Source: Phycisphaerales bacterium (GTDB taxonomy: Bacteria > Planctomycetota > Phycisphaerae > UBA1845 > UTPLA1). Taken from it: a stretch of DNA of 64,000 bases. The stretch covers positions 62,001 to 126,000 of the forward strand of contig JAKSDK010000778.1 of the NCBI GenBank assembly GCA_022360095.1. The letters run 5' to 3'. Position numbers and translations under genes: made by a program. Shown here piece by piece: positions 8,445 to 15,870 of the stretch (positions are counted from its first letter, which is position 1; every line of letters starts with the position of its first letter). Below the pieces are notes generated by a model. The model was not told the origin of the DNA, searched no databases, and saw only the letters and a program-made list of their open reading frames with translations.

Positions 8445-9983
8445 TCACTCCAACATCTGATCAATAAAGCCCGGCATATCCATTGTGGTTAGTACGCCGT
8501 CTTCATCAAAGTCACCGAGTTCAATTTCGCTTTCGCTTGGTGTTCCGGAAAGCAGCGCGTCAAGGAAACAAGCGATGTCATTTCCGTTGACAAGTCCGTC
8601 GGCGCAAAAGTCTCCGCGCGCGGCGATGGCGTAGAGTCCGCCGGGGCCAACGGTATAGAGTCGGCCGTCTGAGGCGGCGGGACTGCTGCCCATGCCGGCA
8701 AGGTGGTCGATGACGAACTCGGGATCGGCGGGTGATCTTGTGACGTCTAATAGGAAGAGATCGGTGTATGCGTCGAAGGACAGCGGGTTCGGCGGTATCT
8801 TCCCGATGTACAGGACGTTTCCGTCTAGAATCGGTTGGTGTGTCCAACCGCCGATGATGAGTGTGCCGCCTGTATCAACAAAGGTATCCCAGAGTTTCAA
8901 CGCCGAATGGATCTGGTCTTCAAATGCCTGCACTTTCGGTACGGAGCCAAACCCTTGGACGCCGGCGGCGAGATATATTTTGTTGCCGTTGATCACCGGC
9001 ATTGTGTTCGTGCGTTCGCAAGGAATCGTCCATTGCTCCGTGCCGTCTGATGCTCGAATTTTGACGAGCGTCGAATTTTCTCCGCTGCCGTTGAAATTGT
9101 AGCTGGCGGCGTAGACGAAACCGTTGTGATGGACGACGCCGCCGAAGAACCCTTCAGCCGTCGGGAGTGACCATTGCCAAAGGAGACGGTCGGCCGGGGC
9201 GGCATCGATGTCGAATGCGTAAATCTGTCCGTTGGAATCGCTCAGGCCGCGCGACGAGGCGACATAGATCACGCCGTCGTGAAACGCGGGTGAATTTCCG
9301 CTCGAACCGCCGATGGGCTCCTGCCAGACGATGTCACCGGGCTGGTACGGATTATCCATGGCGTTGAATGGGGATGTGTTGACGCAATACAGTGAAGCGC
9401 TCGTGCCGAATCCGTCGTAGTCCGTGACGAATGCGCGGCCGGGGTTCAAATCGGGTGGGATCACGGGCGAGGAATTGACAATCGATCGATCCAACGGTGC
9501 CGTCCAATTCGGCGTACCGGTCATTGCGTCGATGCTGTAAAGATTGGCTCCCGTGCCGAGGAGAACCGCATTGTTCAAGAGGTCTACGGCAGGGGCGGAC
9601 CAAAACTCGAAGAGCGGCTTATCGACGATGGTTTCCCAGAGCCATTGGCCCGTCATCGCGTCAAGCGCGACCATCTTGTTCTTCGTATGCAAGTTGTTTT
9701 CGATGTGTTTCGCGTTGACGAACACGCGACCGTCGTGCACCACCGGGCTTGAAGGGCCTTCGAATTCAATCGGATTTCCCAGCAGGTCCTGGTCTGCCAG
9801 CCAGAGAATCGCGGAAAGTTGCGGTGGAGCCTCCATCGCAACGGCGTTTCTGGTGGAATGGCCGGCGTAATGTGGCCAGCCTTCAGCGCGAACAATTGCC
9901 GGGCCAGCCAAAAGCAGTCCGATGAAGATGACGAGCGATCTCTTCCAATTGCGTGTGATGGAGATGGTGTTAACGGGATTCAT
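8445..9983 (-). CDS. Secreted PQQ-like beta-propeller with dockerin-like C-terminus
   Basis: A 512-residue exported protein. The signal peptide is about residues 14-33 (WKRSLVIFIGLLLAGPAIVRA). The body holds PQQ/WD40-like propeller blades of the pattern SSPVVHDGRVFVNA, LDAMTGQWLWE, SIDAMTGTPNWTAP, SPAFHDGVIYVASSRG and IRASDGTEQWTIP. The tail carries two dockerin-like Ca loops, GDFCADGLVNGNDIACF and GDFDEDGVLTTMDMPGF. No dehydrogenase active site is evident, so it probably binds a ligand or acts as scaffold. It lies 75 bases downstream of the riboswitch-controlled PEP-CTERM gene, with a hairpin between them. Beta-propellers such as BtuG capture cobalamin at the Bacteroidetes surface; by analogy this could be a B12 binder, but no sequence homology to BtuG is claimed. 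Confidence 0.82.
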   Translation of the reverse strand: MNPVNTISITRNWKRSLVIFIGLLLAGPAIVRAEGWPHYAGHSTRNAVAMEAPPQLSAILWLADQDLLGNPIEFEGPSSPVVHDGRVFVNAKHIENNLHTKNKMVALDAMTGQWLWETIVDKPLFEFWSAPAVDLLNNAVLLGTGANLYSIDAMTGTPNWTAPLDRSIVNSSPVIPPDLNPGRAFVTDYDGFGTSASLYCVNTSPFNAMDNPYQPGDIVWQEPIGGSSGNSPAFHDGVIYVASSRGLSDSNGQIYAFDIDAAPADRLLWQWSLPTAEGFFGGVVHHNGFVYAASYNFNGSGENSTLVKIRASDGTEQWTIPCERTNTMPVINGNKIYLAAGVQGFGSVPKVQAFEDQIHSALKLWDTFVDTGGTLIIGGWTHQPILDGNVLYIGKIPPNPLSFDAYTDLFLLDVTRSPADPEFVIDHLAGMGSSPAASDGRLYTVGPGGLYAIAARGDFCADGLVNGNDIACFLDALLSGTPSESEIELGDFDEDGVLTTMDMPGFIDQMLE

Positions 9984-10011
9984 CGTGATTCAACCTTCCG
10001 AACGCATCCGT

Positions 10012-10035
10012 GCCCCCGTCCCTGAGGACGGGGGC
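10012..10035 (-). terminator. Strong intercistronic hairpin
   Basis: A 10-bp GC stem (CCCCCGTCC with GGACGGGGG plus one flanking pair) closed by a CTGA tetraloop, between the PEP-CTERM and PQQ-like genes. No U-run follows on the minus strand. It could partly terminate or stabilise the upstream message and so uncouple the levels of the two proteins. Confidence 0.5.
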
Positions 10036-10058
10036 CTGTGAGACGGATGAGTATGAAA

Positions 10059-10955
10059 TCAACTTTGTCGGCGGCGCCGTCGACTTGCGACGGTCAGGCC
10101 TGCCATGAGCAACAAACTGATCGAAGCCGGCTCGGGAACGTTTACGAATGCGTCGATTTCGGCGTGAAGGGAGGTTTCAGCGTCTCCGTCGTCCGCGAGA
10201 CTGATGCGAACGTGGGAGATGCTTGTCAATCCCGACGTGCCGATGTCAATGGGCGTACCGCCGCCCGATCCGTCGTAAAGCGCGAGTGCTTGGGCGTAAC
10301 TAAGTCCGTCGAAGTCGGACAGGGTCAGTGACGGGTCCATCGGTTTCCGAAAGTCGCTTTCCACAATGCCCGGCGTCGTTTGAAAGGGGGTGACATCCAG
10401 ATAGCCCTGTGCGGGAAAGAGGCCGTCGGCGAGGCCGTCCACGGAGAAGAAATTGGTCCCGTCGGCGGAAACTTCGACCGTGGCCAGCCCGCTTCCGAAT
10501 ACGCCGGCCGGGTTGCCGAGTTGGCCGTTCGGAAAATTTGAGTCGATGAAGCCGGTGTTTCCGAAGATGATCAGATCGACGCCGTGCAGATTGCCGGGAT
10601 CATCTTGCACCGGTTCGTCAAAGCTGACGGTCAGGTGCCCGCCTTCGCCGATGCTGACGATCTCATCGGTTCCAAAGGCGGGATTGAACATCGTCACGGC
10701 GCCGGGGAAGACGCCCTCTCCTGTGAAGCGTTCGGGCGCCCCGAGTGCGGTTGTCGGGTCCGTGAAACCAGCGACCGGGGTTGTGCCGGGATCGTAGGTG
10801 ACGGATGTCGGCCAGGGTCCGGCGAACGCCGGGGTTGTTAACAAGAAAACCGCGCCGAATGCTAAGCGCCCACGGCCCTTGGCCAAGCGGGTCAACGGTG
10901 GGTGTTGCGGGACACTTCCCCGATTGGGGATACGACAATGATGTTGTGTTGGCAC
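10059..10955 (-). CDS. Riboswitch-controlled PEP-CTERM surface protein
   Basis: A 298-residue surface protein likely to take part in cobalamin acquisition. The start is GTG at 10955, placed by AAGGAGG 6 bases upstream. A basic N-region precedes a signal helix, LAFGAVFLLTTPAFA. The mature part has GFTDPTTALGAPERFTGEG, GGHLTVSFDEPVQD, GVDLIIFGNTGF and VEVSADGTNFFSV, a pattern I associate with jelly-roll-like surface proteins found near B12 loci in other phyla (from memory, unchecked). The C-terminus is a PEP-CTERM signal, VPEPASIS, a hydrophobic stretch, then ASRRRRRQ. The cobalamin riboswitch and terminator directly upstream give the main functional clue: expression should fall when B12 is plentiful. 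No enzymatic motif is seen. Confidence 0.85.
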   Translation of the reverse strand: MPTQHHCRIPNRGSVPQHPPLTRLAKGRGRLAFGAVFLLTTPAFAGPWPTSVTYDPGTTPVAGFTDPTTALGAPERFTGEGVFPGAVTMFNPAFGTDEIVSIGEGGHLTVSFDEPVQDDPGNLHGVDLIIFGNTGFIDSNFPNGQLGNPAGVFGSGLATVEVSADGTNFFSVDGLADGLFPAQGYLDVTPFQTTPGIVESDFRKPMDPSLTLSDFDGLSYAQALALYDGSGGGTPIDIGTSGLTSISHVRISLADDGDAETSLHAEIDAFVNVPEPASISLLLMAGLTVASRRRRRQS

Positions 10956-10992
10956 AACAAGCCTCCTTCCTGCGGCAATCTCTCGTTGCCAC

Positions 10993-11032
10993 AAAAAAAC
11001 CTTCGCGTCCTCGACGAGAACTTGCGAAGGTT
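10993..11032 (-). terminator. Intrinsic terminator of the cobalamin riboswitch
   Basis: On the minus strand AACCTTCGC and GCGAAGGTT form a perfect 9-bp stem followed at once by a U-run. It sits between the riboswitch aptamer and the ribosome binding site of the PEP-CTERM gene, so it is probably the expression platform: B12 binding would favour termination. Confidence 0.85.
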
Positions 11033-11134
11033 GAAGGCCGGGCTGTTGTGTCTTGGGAAAACGAAGGGAGTTCGATCACCCCGACTGCGCGGCTATTCGC
11101 ACTTCGCCCTACATCCGAGGCGACGCGACGAAAC

Positions 11135-11305
11135 AGCGAATGCCGGCAGGTCTTCTGGCTTTCGGATCGTTCTACTGACCGCGCCTTCTCCTCGTACGCG
11201 AGAATGGCCTATGCGGCGTTCGTCCCCGATTACAGCGGCGGGACCGCGGTGGACTTTCACCACCTTCCCTATTTGATCTCCTACGCAGGAGACCGGCATC
11301 GAGCA
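11135..11305 (-). promoter_or_regulatory. Cobalamin (adenosylcobalamin-type) riboswitch
   Basis: The minus strand carries the conserved blocks in order: an outer stem GATGCCGG pairing with CCGGCATTCG, then AAATAGGGAA, GTGGTGAAAGTCCACC, GCCGCTGTAATCGGGGACG, GGAGAAGGCG and the B12 box AGCCAGAAGACCTGCCGGC (11160-11142). These match the cobalamin riboswitch consensus closely. The aptamer ends about 185 bases before the GTG of the PEP-CTERM gene, with an intrinsic terminator in between, so control is probably transcriptional. TTGACA-like boxes at 11352-11357 and 11315-11320 lie upstream, but neither has a convincing -10. Confidence 0.95.
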
Positions 11306-11423
11306 ATATTCGAATGTCAATCGGGTGAGAGTGTCGCGAAATGGAAGAGCGTGTCAAGTGGAGTCAGATCGTGACGATGAGTTTTTTGAAGGGTCCTGTT
11401 GGTCTTCGTCGGATTGTCGGCGT

Positions 11424-11463
11424 AAAAAAAACTGGGTCGCGCCGTCTCCCGCCGACGCGACCC
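11424..11463 (-). terminator. Strong intrinsic terminator
   Basis: Perfect 8-bp GGGTCGCG/CGCGACCC stem with a 14-base loop, followed by AG and eight Us on the minus strand. It ends the candidate ncRNA and insulates the riboswitch transcript from it. Confidence 0.85.
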
Positions 11464-11690
11464 GTCTTGCTACTGAAAGCAGCAACCCGCTGGGCAAAGT
11501 CCCCCAAGGACGACACGAACCTCTCCCAGAACCGTGCGGCCTGGATGGACTCTGCCCACCGAGTTACCGTTTCTAATCCCGGCAAACCCGGTCGATGGTT
11601 TCCCATCTGTGGGTTTTCTTAACCAATCCACGTGCCACGATGGCCTGATGGACCGCACTTCTTTTTGTGCGGGCCGTAATCTATTTTTTT
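11424..11690 (-). ncRNA. Candidate structured RNA of unknown family
   Basis: No protein fits this stretch, but the minus strand folds well. A 5' hairpin pairs GGCCCGCAC with GTGCGGTCC. A second stem, AACCC with GGGTT, encloses GATGG-GAAA-CCATC. An 11-bp helix pairs 11557-11547 with 11502-11492 (one G-U pair) around a CCAG/CTGG hairpin. A TTGCT/AGCAA hairpin follows, and the RNA ends in a strong GC terminator with eight Us. An AT-rich block just upstream (about 11690-11720) could hold the promoter. I could not match it to RNase P RNA, tmRNA, 6S, SRP RNA or a known riboswitch. It ends 120 bases before the cobalamin riboswitch on the same strand. The 5' end is approximate. Confidence 0.55.
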
Positions 11691-11982
11691 TCAATGAGTT
11701 ATGATTTAATTATTCCGGATCGGGTTTTCTCGTGTCGGCCAGAAATTGCCGAGTGGGGAAAAACTCCCCAAACGTAATATCGGGCTAATGAGTAAGGCAC
11801 CCCATTTCCGGGGCGTGTTGGACGTTTTCGCGTTCAGCAAACGCTGGCCCCACCGTCGTAGGGCGATGGCCAATCGGATCTTCAGCTGCGATGTGTTCTG
11901 ACGCCGTGTGGAGCTTGAGCGCGGCTTGAAGAACCGACAGAGTGAACCGATGTGAGCGCGTTATCGGAAGAACTGCTCACAA

Positions 11983-12012
11983 TTGACATCTGTTGTCGGC
12001 GCGAGCTATATT
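11983..12012 (+). promoter_or_regulatory. Sigma-70 type promoter of the cysH-hem operon
   Basis: TTGACA (11983-11988), an 18-base spacer, then TATATT (12007-12012). The expected start of transcription, about 12019-12021, lies at or just before the ATG of the leader peptide, which would make that peptide leaderless. Confidence 0.8.
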
Positions 12013-12021
12013 AGTTAAGCG

Positions 12022-12138
12022 ATGTTGGACAAAACCTTACATTCTTTGTTCGGCCTTTGGACCCGCCTGATGGGCGTCGGCAAAGAGTGCGCTTGTTGTT
12101 GCTGTTGTTGTACCTCCCTTGTGAGAGGAGCTTCCTGA
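12022..12138 (+). CDS. Cysteine-rich leader peptide of the sulfate/siroheme operon
   Basis: A 38-codon frame, too short for ordinary gene finding. It starts MLDKTLHSLFGLW, passes an in-frame internal ATG at 12070, reaches ECACCCCCCTS (seven Cys codons within eight, 12088-12111) and ends LVRGAS-stop. No Shine-Dalgarno precedes either ATG; the first one sits a few bases after the predicted transcription start, so leaderless translation is likely. Seven Cys among 38 residues, directly ahead of a terminator and cysH, is the hallmark of a ribosome-mediated attenuator: scarce Cys-tRNA stalls the ribosome at 12088-12111. Cys-rich leaderless leader peptides ahead of sulfur genes are described in actinobacteria; I know of none in this kind of organism. 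A metal-binding microprotein is the less likely alternative. Confidence 0.85.
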   Translation: MLDKTLHSLFGLWTRLMGVGKECACCCCCCTSLVRGAS

Positions 12139-12186
12139 CGGCAACAGATCGATAGTTAAACCCTATTGAATGTAAGACCCGCAGGA
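12133..12186 (+). promoter_or_regulatory. Antiterminator pairing of the Cys attenuator
   Basis: TCCTGACGG (12133-12141) spans the leader-peptide stop codon. With one bulged A it can pair with CCGCAGGA (12179-12186), the 5' arm of the terminator. A ribosome that reaches the stop would mask the first segment and let the terminator form. A ribosome stalled on the Cys codons would leave it free to form the antiterminator. Confidence 0.7.
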
Positions 12187-12205
12187 CAGTTCCTGCGGGT
12201 TTTTT
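12178..12205 (+). terminator. Attenuator terminator upstream of cysH
   Basis: Perfect 9-bp stem CCCGCAGGA/TCCTGCGGG with loop CAGT, followed by six Ts, then AG and five more Ts. It lies 40 bases after the leader-peptide stop and 51 bases before the cysH start, with no other gene ending here, so it is an attenuator and not an operon end. Confidence 0.9.
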
Positions 12206-12256
12206 AGTTTTTACCTTGACTCGACAGGTATTCACACGCGATCAGGAGAGGTAGTT

Positions 12257-12970
12257 GTGGAACTTCAAATTGCACCCACCGTCGAAGCGGCACCGATCGG
12301 AGAGACCAGTCCGCCGAAAGAGCTGGTCGCCTGGAGCCTGGAGAAATTCGCCGATCGCCGGATGGTGATCACGACGGCGTTTGGTATGGAAGGCTGTGCG
12401 TTGATCGATATGTATGCTCGTCACGACCAGTCTGTCAGCGTGGTCTATCTCGATACGATGTTCTTTTTCCAAGAGACGTACGAATTGCGAGACCGACTGG
12501 TCGAACGCTATCCGAATCTGGAGTTCGTCAATCGCGGGACGACATTGACGCCGGAGCAGCAGGCGAAGCAATACGGAGACAAACTGTGGGAGCGTGATCC
12601 GGATCTGTGCTGCAAGTTGCGGAAGGTGGACCCCATGAGACCCGTCTTGCAGGAAGCGGACATCTGGATCACGGGCCTGCGAAAGAGCCAGTCGAAGTCA
12701 CGTGGGCAAATCCGCGTGGTCGATTGGGATTGGCAATATCAGGTCTTAAAGATCAGTCCTCTCGCGACGTGGGACCGAAAACAGGTCTGGGAATACGTGA
12801 AGGCGAACAACGTGCCTTACAACGCACTGCATGAGCAGAGCTATCCGACGGTCGGTTGCACCCATTGCACGAAGCCGGTGGCCGGCGCCTCGGTGACCGA
12901 CTACAGCCGTGAGGGTCGCTGGAACGGGAAAGAAAAGACGGAATGCGGACTCCATGGCGACGGGATTTGA
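12257..12970 (+). CDS. cysH: Assimilatory APS reductase (CysH family)
   Basis: Reduces activated sulfate to sulfite in assimilation. The 237-residue protein has the PP-loop-like N-terminal fold (VITTAFGMEGCALIDM) and VVYLDTMFFFQETYELRDRL. It carries both iron-sulfur cysteine pairs, DLCCKLRKV near residue 118 and VGCTHCTKPV near residue 200, plus the C-terminal catalytic ECGLH. The CC and CxxC pairs bind a 4Fe-4S cluster and mark the enzyme as using adenylyl sulfate (APS); PAPS-only reductases lack them. The start is a GTG preceded by CAGGAGAGG. It is the first structural gene behind the Cys attenuator. No cysD, cysN or cysC lies in the window, so APS supply is encoded elsewhere. Confidence 0.95.
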   Translation: MELQIAPTVEAAPIGETSPPKELVAWSLEKFADRRMVITTAFGMEGCALIDMYARHDQSVSVVYLDTMFFFQETYELRDRLVERYPNLEFVNRGTTLTPEQQAKQYGDKLWERDPDLCCKLRKVDPMRPVLQEADIWITGLRKSQSKSRGQIRVVDWDWQYQVLKISPLATWDRKQVWEYVKANNVPYNALHEQSYPTVGCTHCTKPVAGASVTDYSREGRWNGKEKTECGLHGDGI

Positions 12971-13036
12971 TTCCGGATTTCAAGACGGCCCTGCAGGGGC
13001 TTTTGGACATCTTGTTAATTTGATCGGGACGAGGCC

Positions 13037-14773
13037 ATGCCGTCGAACAACGGGAAGAAAGAGTCAAAGGTCGAAGCCGCGAAAAAGAAGAGCAAGCTGC
13101 TTCGAGGGAAGATCGCCGAGACGCTGGCGTCCGAGGCGACGCACTTCGAGCACGACGACACGCAGGTTCTGAAGTTTCACGGTGTTTATCAGCAAGATGA
13201 CCGAGACGTGCGCCGGGAACGAAAGCAGGCGGGGCAGGAAGCGGATTATTCTTTCATGGTTCGCGTGGCCTTACCCGGGGGGCTGTTGAGTGGCGATCAG
13301 TATCTTTCGCTCGATCGGATTGCGGACGACTATGCGAATGGCACGTTGCGAATCACGACGCGCCAGGGCATCCAGTTTCACGGTGTTTACAAGAAAGACC
13401 TGAAGTCGACGATCGCCGGCATCAACCAAAGGCTGATGACCACGCTGTCGGCTTGCGGTGACGTGGAACGAAACGTCATGGCGTGTCCGGCGCCGCTTGG
13501 GGATGCGGCCCACGTTTTGTTGCAGGAAACCGCGCGAGAGATCGCCGTGCAACTGCGACCTGCCAGCCGGGCCTACCACGAAATCTGGCTGGACGAGGAA
13601 AAGGTCGTTTCGACGCTGGAAAAGGAGCCCTTTTACGGTGATCAATATCTGCCGCGCAAGTTCAAGACAGGCATTGCGCTGGATTCAGACAATTGCATCG
13701 ACGTTTATTCCTATGACTGTGGTCTGGTCGCGGTCTTGAAGGATGGACGCATTCAGGGTTACCAGGTGCTCATCGGCGGAGGGATGGGCATGAGTCACGG
13801 CAAGGCGGATACGTTTGCGCGGCTGGCCGAACCAATGGGTTACATCGGCCCGGAGCACGCAGTCGAAACGGTCCGAACTGTCGCGGCGGTCTTCCGCGAT
13901 CACGGGAACCGTGCGGACCGTAAACACGCGAGGCTCAAGTATCTTCTGGAGGAGTGGGGAATCGACCGCTTTCGCGAGGAATTTCGCCAGCGTGTTGATT
14001 TCGAGTTGGCACCGCCCGTCTCGCTTCCCACGCCGGAGTTTCACGATCACCTCGGTCGCAACGAGCAAGGTGATGGAAAGTGGTTTTACGGCATCTTCGT
14101 GGAGAACGGTCGTATTGCGGACCGTGACGGTTGCCGGCTCAAGTCGGCCCTACGTTCCATCATTGAAACGCACCGGCCCGGCGTTCGTCTGACGTCGAGT
14201 CAGAACCTGTTGTTAACGGATTTGGATGAGTCGGCGCTCGTTGAGATTGAAAAGGGCCTGACTGATCACGGCGTTGCGTTCGTGGGGGAGCTTTCGGCGG
14301 CACGCCGGTACTCGATGGCGTGTCCCGCGTTGCCGACGTGTGGCTTGGCCATCACCGAGTCGGAACGCGTGATGCCGTCGGTGGTTGATCGAATCGAAGC
14401 AGAATTAGAGCGTTTGGGCTTGAGCGACGTTCCGCTGACCTTGCGGATGACCGGTTGTCCGAACGGCTGCGCACGCCCCTACACGGCGGATATTGCCTTT
14501 GTGGGTCGCAAACCGGGCGAGCAATATAACGTTTATGTCGGCGGCGGACTGGCCGGGGATCGTGTCGCCGACCTTCTTGCGGAAGACGTGCCGGTCGATG
14601 AGTTAGTCGCGGCGATTCGCCCCCTGTTGGAACGGTGGGCCGGGCAACGCCGTGACGGCGAAGGCCTCAGTGATTTTTATCAGCGCCTTTTTCCGCGTGA
14701 ATTGCCTCGAATGAAGATTACCGGTGCCGAGGAACCGACCCAGGGCCGCATCTCGCTGGAGGTGCTTCGGTGA
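13037..14773 (+). CDS. Ferredoxin-type sulfite reductase, siroheme/4Fe-4S hemoprotein
   Basis: Six-electron reduction of sulfite to sulfide. The 578-residue protein has the duplicated nitrite/sulfite reductase fold. The first half shows GTLRITTRQGIQFHGVYK and the second RLTSSQNLLLTDL. The siroheme/4Fe-4S ligands are present as MACPALPTCGLAITESE and TGCPNGCARPY. The Lys-rich N-terminal tail (residues 1-22) is unusual. It could also reduce nitrite in principle, but its place directly after the APS reductase argues for sulfite. Sixty-six bases separate it from cysH. The stop overlaps the hemA start (GTGA), so siroheme-pathway genes are translationally coupled to the enzyme that needs siroheme. 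Confidence 0.93.
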   Translation: MPSNNGKKESKVEAAKKKSKLLRGKIAETLASEATHFEHDDTQVLKFHGVYQQDDRDVRRERKQAGQEADYSFMVRVALPGGLLSGDQYLSLDRIADDYANGTLRITTRQGIQFHGVYKKDLKSTIAGINQRLMTTLSACGDVERNVMACPAPLGDAAHVLLQETAREIAVQLRPASRAYHEIWLDEEKVVSTLEKEPFYGDQYLPRKFKTGIALDSDNCIDVYSYDCGLVAVLKDGRIQGYQVLIGGGMGMSHGKADTFARLAEPMGYIGPEHAVETVRTVAAVFRDHGNRADRKHARLKYLLEEWGIDRFREEFRQRVDFELAPPVSLPTPEFHDHLGRNEQGDGKWFYGIFVENGRIADRDGCRLKSALRSIIETHRPGVRLTSSQNLLLTDLDESALVEIEKGLTDHGVAFVGELSAARRYSMACPALPTCGLAITESERVMPSVVDRIEAELERLGLSDVPLTLRMTGCPNGCARPYTADIAFVGRKPGEQYNVYVGGGLAGDRVADLLAEDVPVDELVAAIRPLLERWAGQRRDGEGLSDFYQRLFPRELPRMKITGAEEPTQGRISLEVLR

Positions 14774-15870
14774 AGGAAAAGCTGGTTTGCCTCGAAGTCT
14801 CGCACAAGACGGCGCCGTTGGCGGTTCGTGAACGTATCGCCATGGACCGTGACGCATTGGTGGATCGATTGGCGGTTCTGCGCCCTGTTTGTTCGGAGTG
14901 CGTCATTCTCAAGACTTGCGGACGATTCGAACTCTATGTGGTCTCGAATGAACCATGTGGCCGTTGGTTTCGGTATTGGGCCGACCTTGTTGATGTGCCC
15001 GTTGCGTTGTTTGAACCTTATTGCCGTGAATTTCGAGGCGAAGCGGCAGTGGATCATTTGTTCCACGTGGCGGCGGGCCTGGAATCGCCGATTCTTGGAG
15101 AGGATCAGATTCTCGGTCAGGTACGCGATGCGTTTCTTGTTGCAAACGAAGTCGGTACCGTCGGGCCGATCCTCTCGTCTCTTTTTCGGGGGGCGATTCA
15201 CGTCGGCAAGCGAGCACGGCATGAGACGGCGATCGGCCGCACGGCCCGTTCGTATGCCGAGCTTGCCTTTGAATCATTCAAGGACGCGTTTTCTCAATCT
15301 CGTAAGGTGATCGTTCTGGGAAGCGGAACGCTCGCGAGAGAAGTCGTCCTGAATTTGGCAAAGGACGGCAAACATGACCTCACCGTGGTGAGTCGACATG
15401 TCCGGCGCGCCGAAGTGCTGGCCTCAAAAGCGAACGGCCAGGCGCGAAGCCTTGACGAATTGGCGACGGTCATCGGTGAGTCGGACATCCTAATCGCCTG
15501 CACGTCGTCGTCTCGCTGTCTGGTTAAGGCATCGATGCTTCGAGGTGTTCGCCGTCCGCTGATCTTCATTGATTTTGGAATGCCGCGAAACGTGGATCCG
15601 GACGTGGCTTCGTTTTCAAATGTGCAATTAAGGTCGCTGGAACAGTTTGTCAGTTACAGCCACGTGACGGATGAAGCGATCGGGGCCGCGCTGCATATCA
15701 TCGAAGGTGAGCGATCGCGATTTCTTCAGTGGCTGGCGGCACGACGAGTCGCGCCGTTGATTGCCGAGCTCAGGAGTCTTGTCGACGGGCTCGATGCGGA
15801 CGCGGCACGGTGCATGAAACGGGTTGTGCACGATTCCATCCGGCGGTTGCGAGAGGGAGCGGCAGCATGA
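14770..15870 (+). CDS. hemA: Glutamyl-tRNA reductase
   Basis: Makes glutamate-1-semialdehyde from Glu-tRNA, the first step of C5 tetrapyrrole synthesis. The family signatures are present: CLEVSHKTAPLAVRE at the start, AAGLESPILGEDQILGQVRDAF, then a Rossmann domain (KVIVLGSGTLAREVVLNLA) and a C-terminal helical dimerisation region. At 366 residues it is shorter than the usual 410-430. The catalytic Cys motif, normally TCNRxE, reads TCGRFE; the Cys is kept but the neighbouring Asn is Gly. Start GTG overlaps the sulfite reductase stop, and its own stop overlaps the next start (ATGA), showing tight translational coupling. Confidence 0.93.
   Translation: MKEKLVCLEVSHKTAPLAVRERIAMDRDALVDRLAVLRPVCSECVILKTCGRFELYVVSNEPCGRWFRYWADLVDVPVALFEPYCREFRGEAAVDHLFHVAAGLESPILGEDQILGQVRDAFLVANEVGTVGPILSSLFRGAIHVGKRARHETAIGRTARSYAELAFESFKDAFSQSRKVIVLGSGTLAREVVLNLAKDGKHDLTVVSRHVRRAEVLASKANGQARSLDELATVIGESDILIACTSSSRCLVKASMLRGVRRPLIFIDFGMPRNVDPDVASFSNVQLRSLEQFVSYSHVTDEAIGAALHIIEGERSRFLQWLAARRVAPLIAELRSLVDGLDADAARCMKRVVHDSIRRLREGAAA

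Noticed and set aside
8445..9983. PQQ-dependent dehydrogenase
   Set aside because: The blades look PQQ-like, but no catalytic Asp/Glu-Ca site or cytochrome domain is seen, and the protein ends in dockerin-like repeats. A binding or scaffold role is more likely.
11424..11690. Group II intron, RNase P RNA, tmRNA or 6S RNA
   Set aside because: A GCACGGTTCTGGGAGAGG stretch recalls bacterial group II introns, but its pairing partner, domain V and a reverse transcriptase are missing. The conserved blocks of RNase P RNA, tmRNA and SRP RNA are not present.
11364..11694. Small minus-strand frames of 74-80 codons
   Set aside because: They coincide with the stem-rich ncRNA candidate and run into its terminator hairpin, so protein coding is unlikely.
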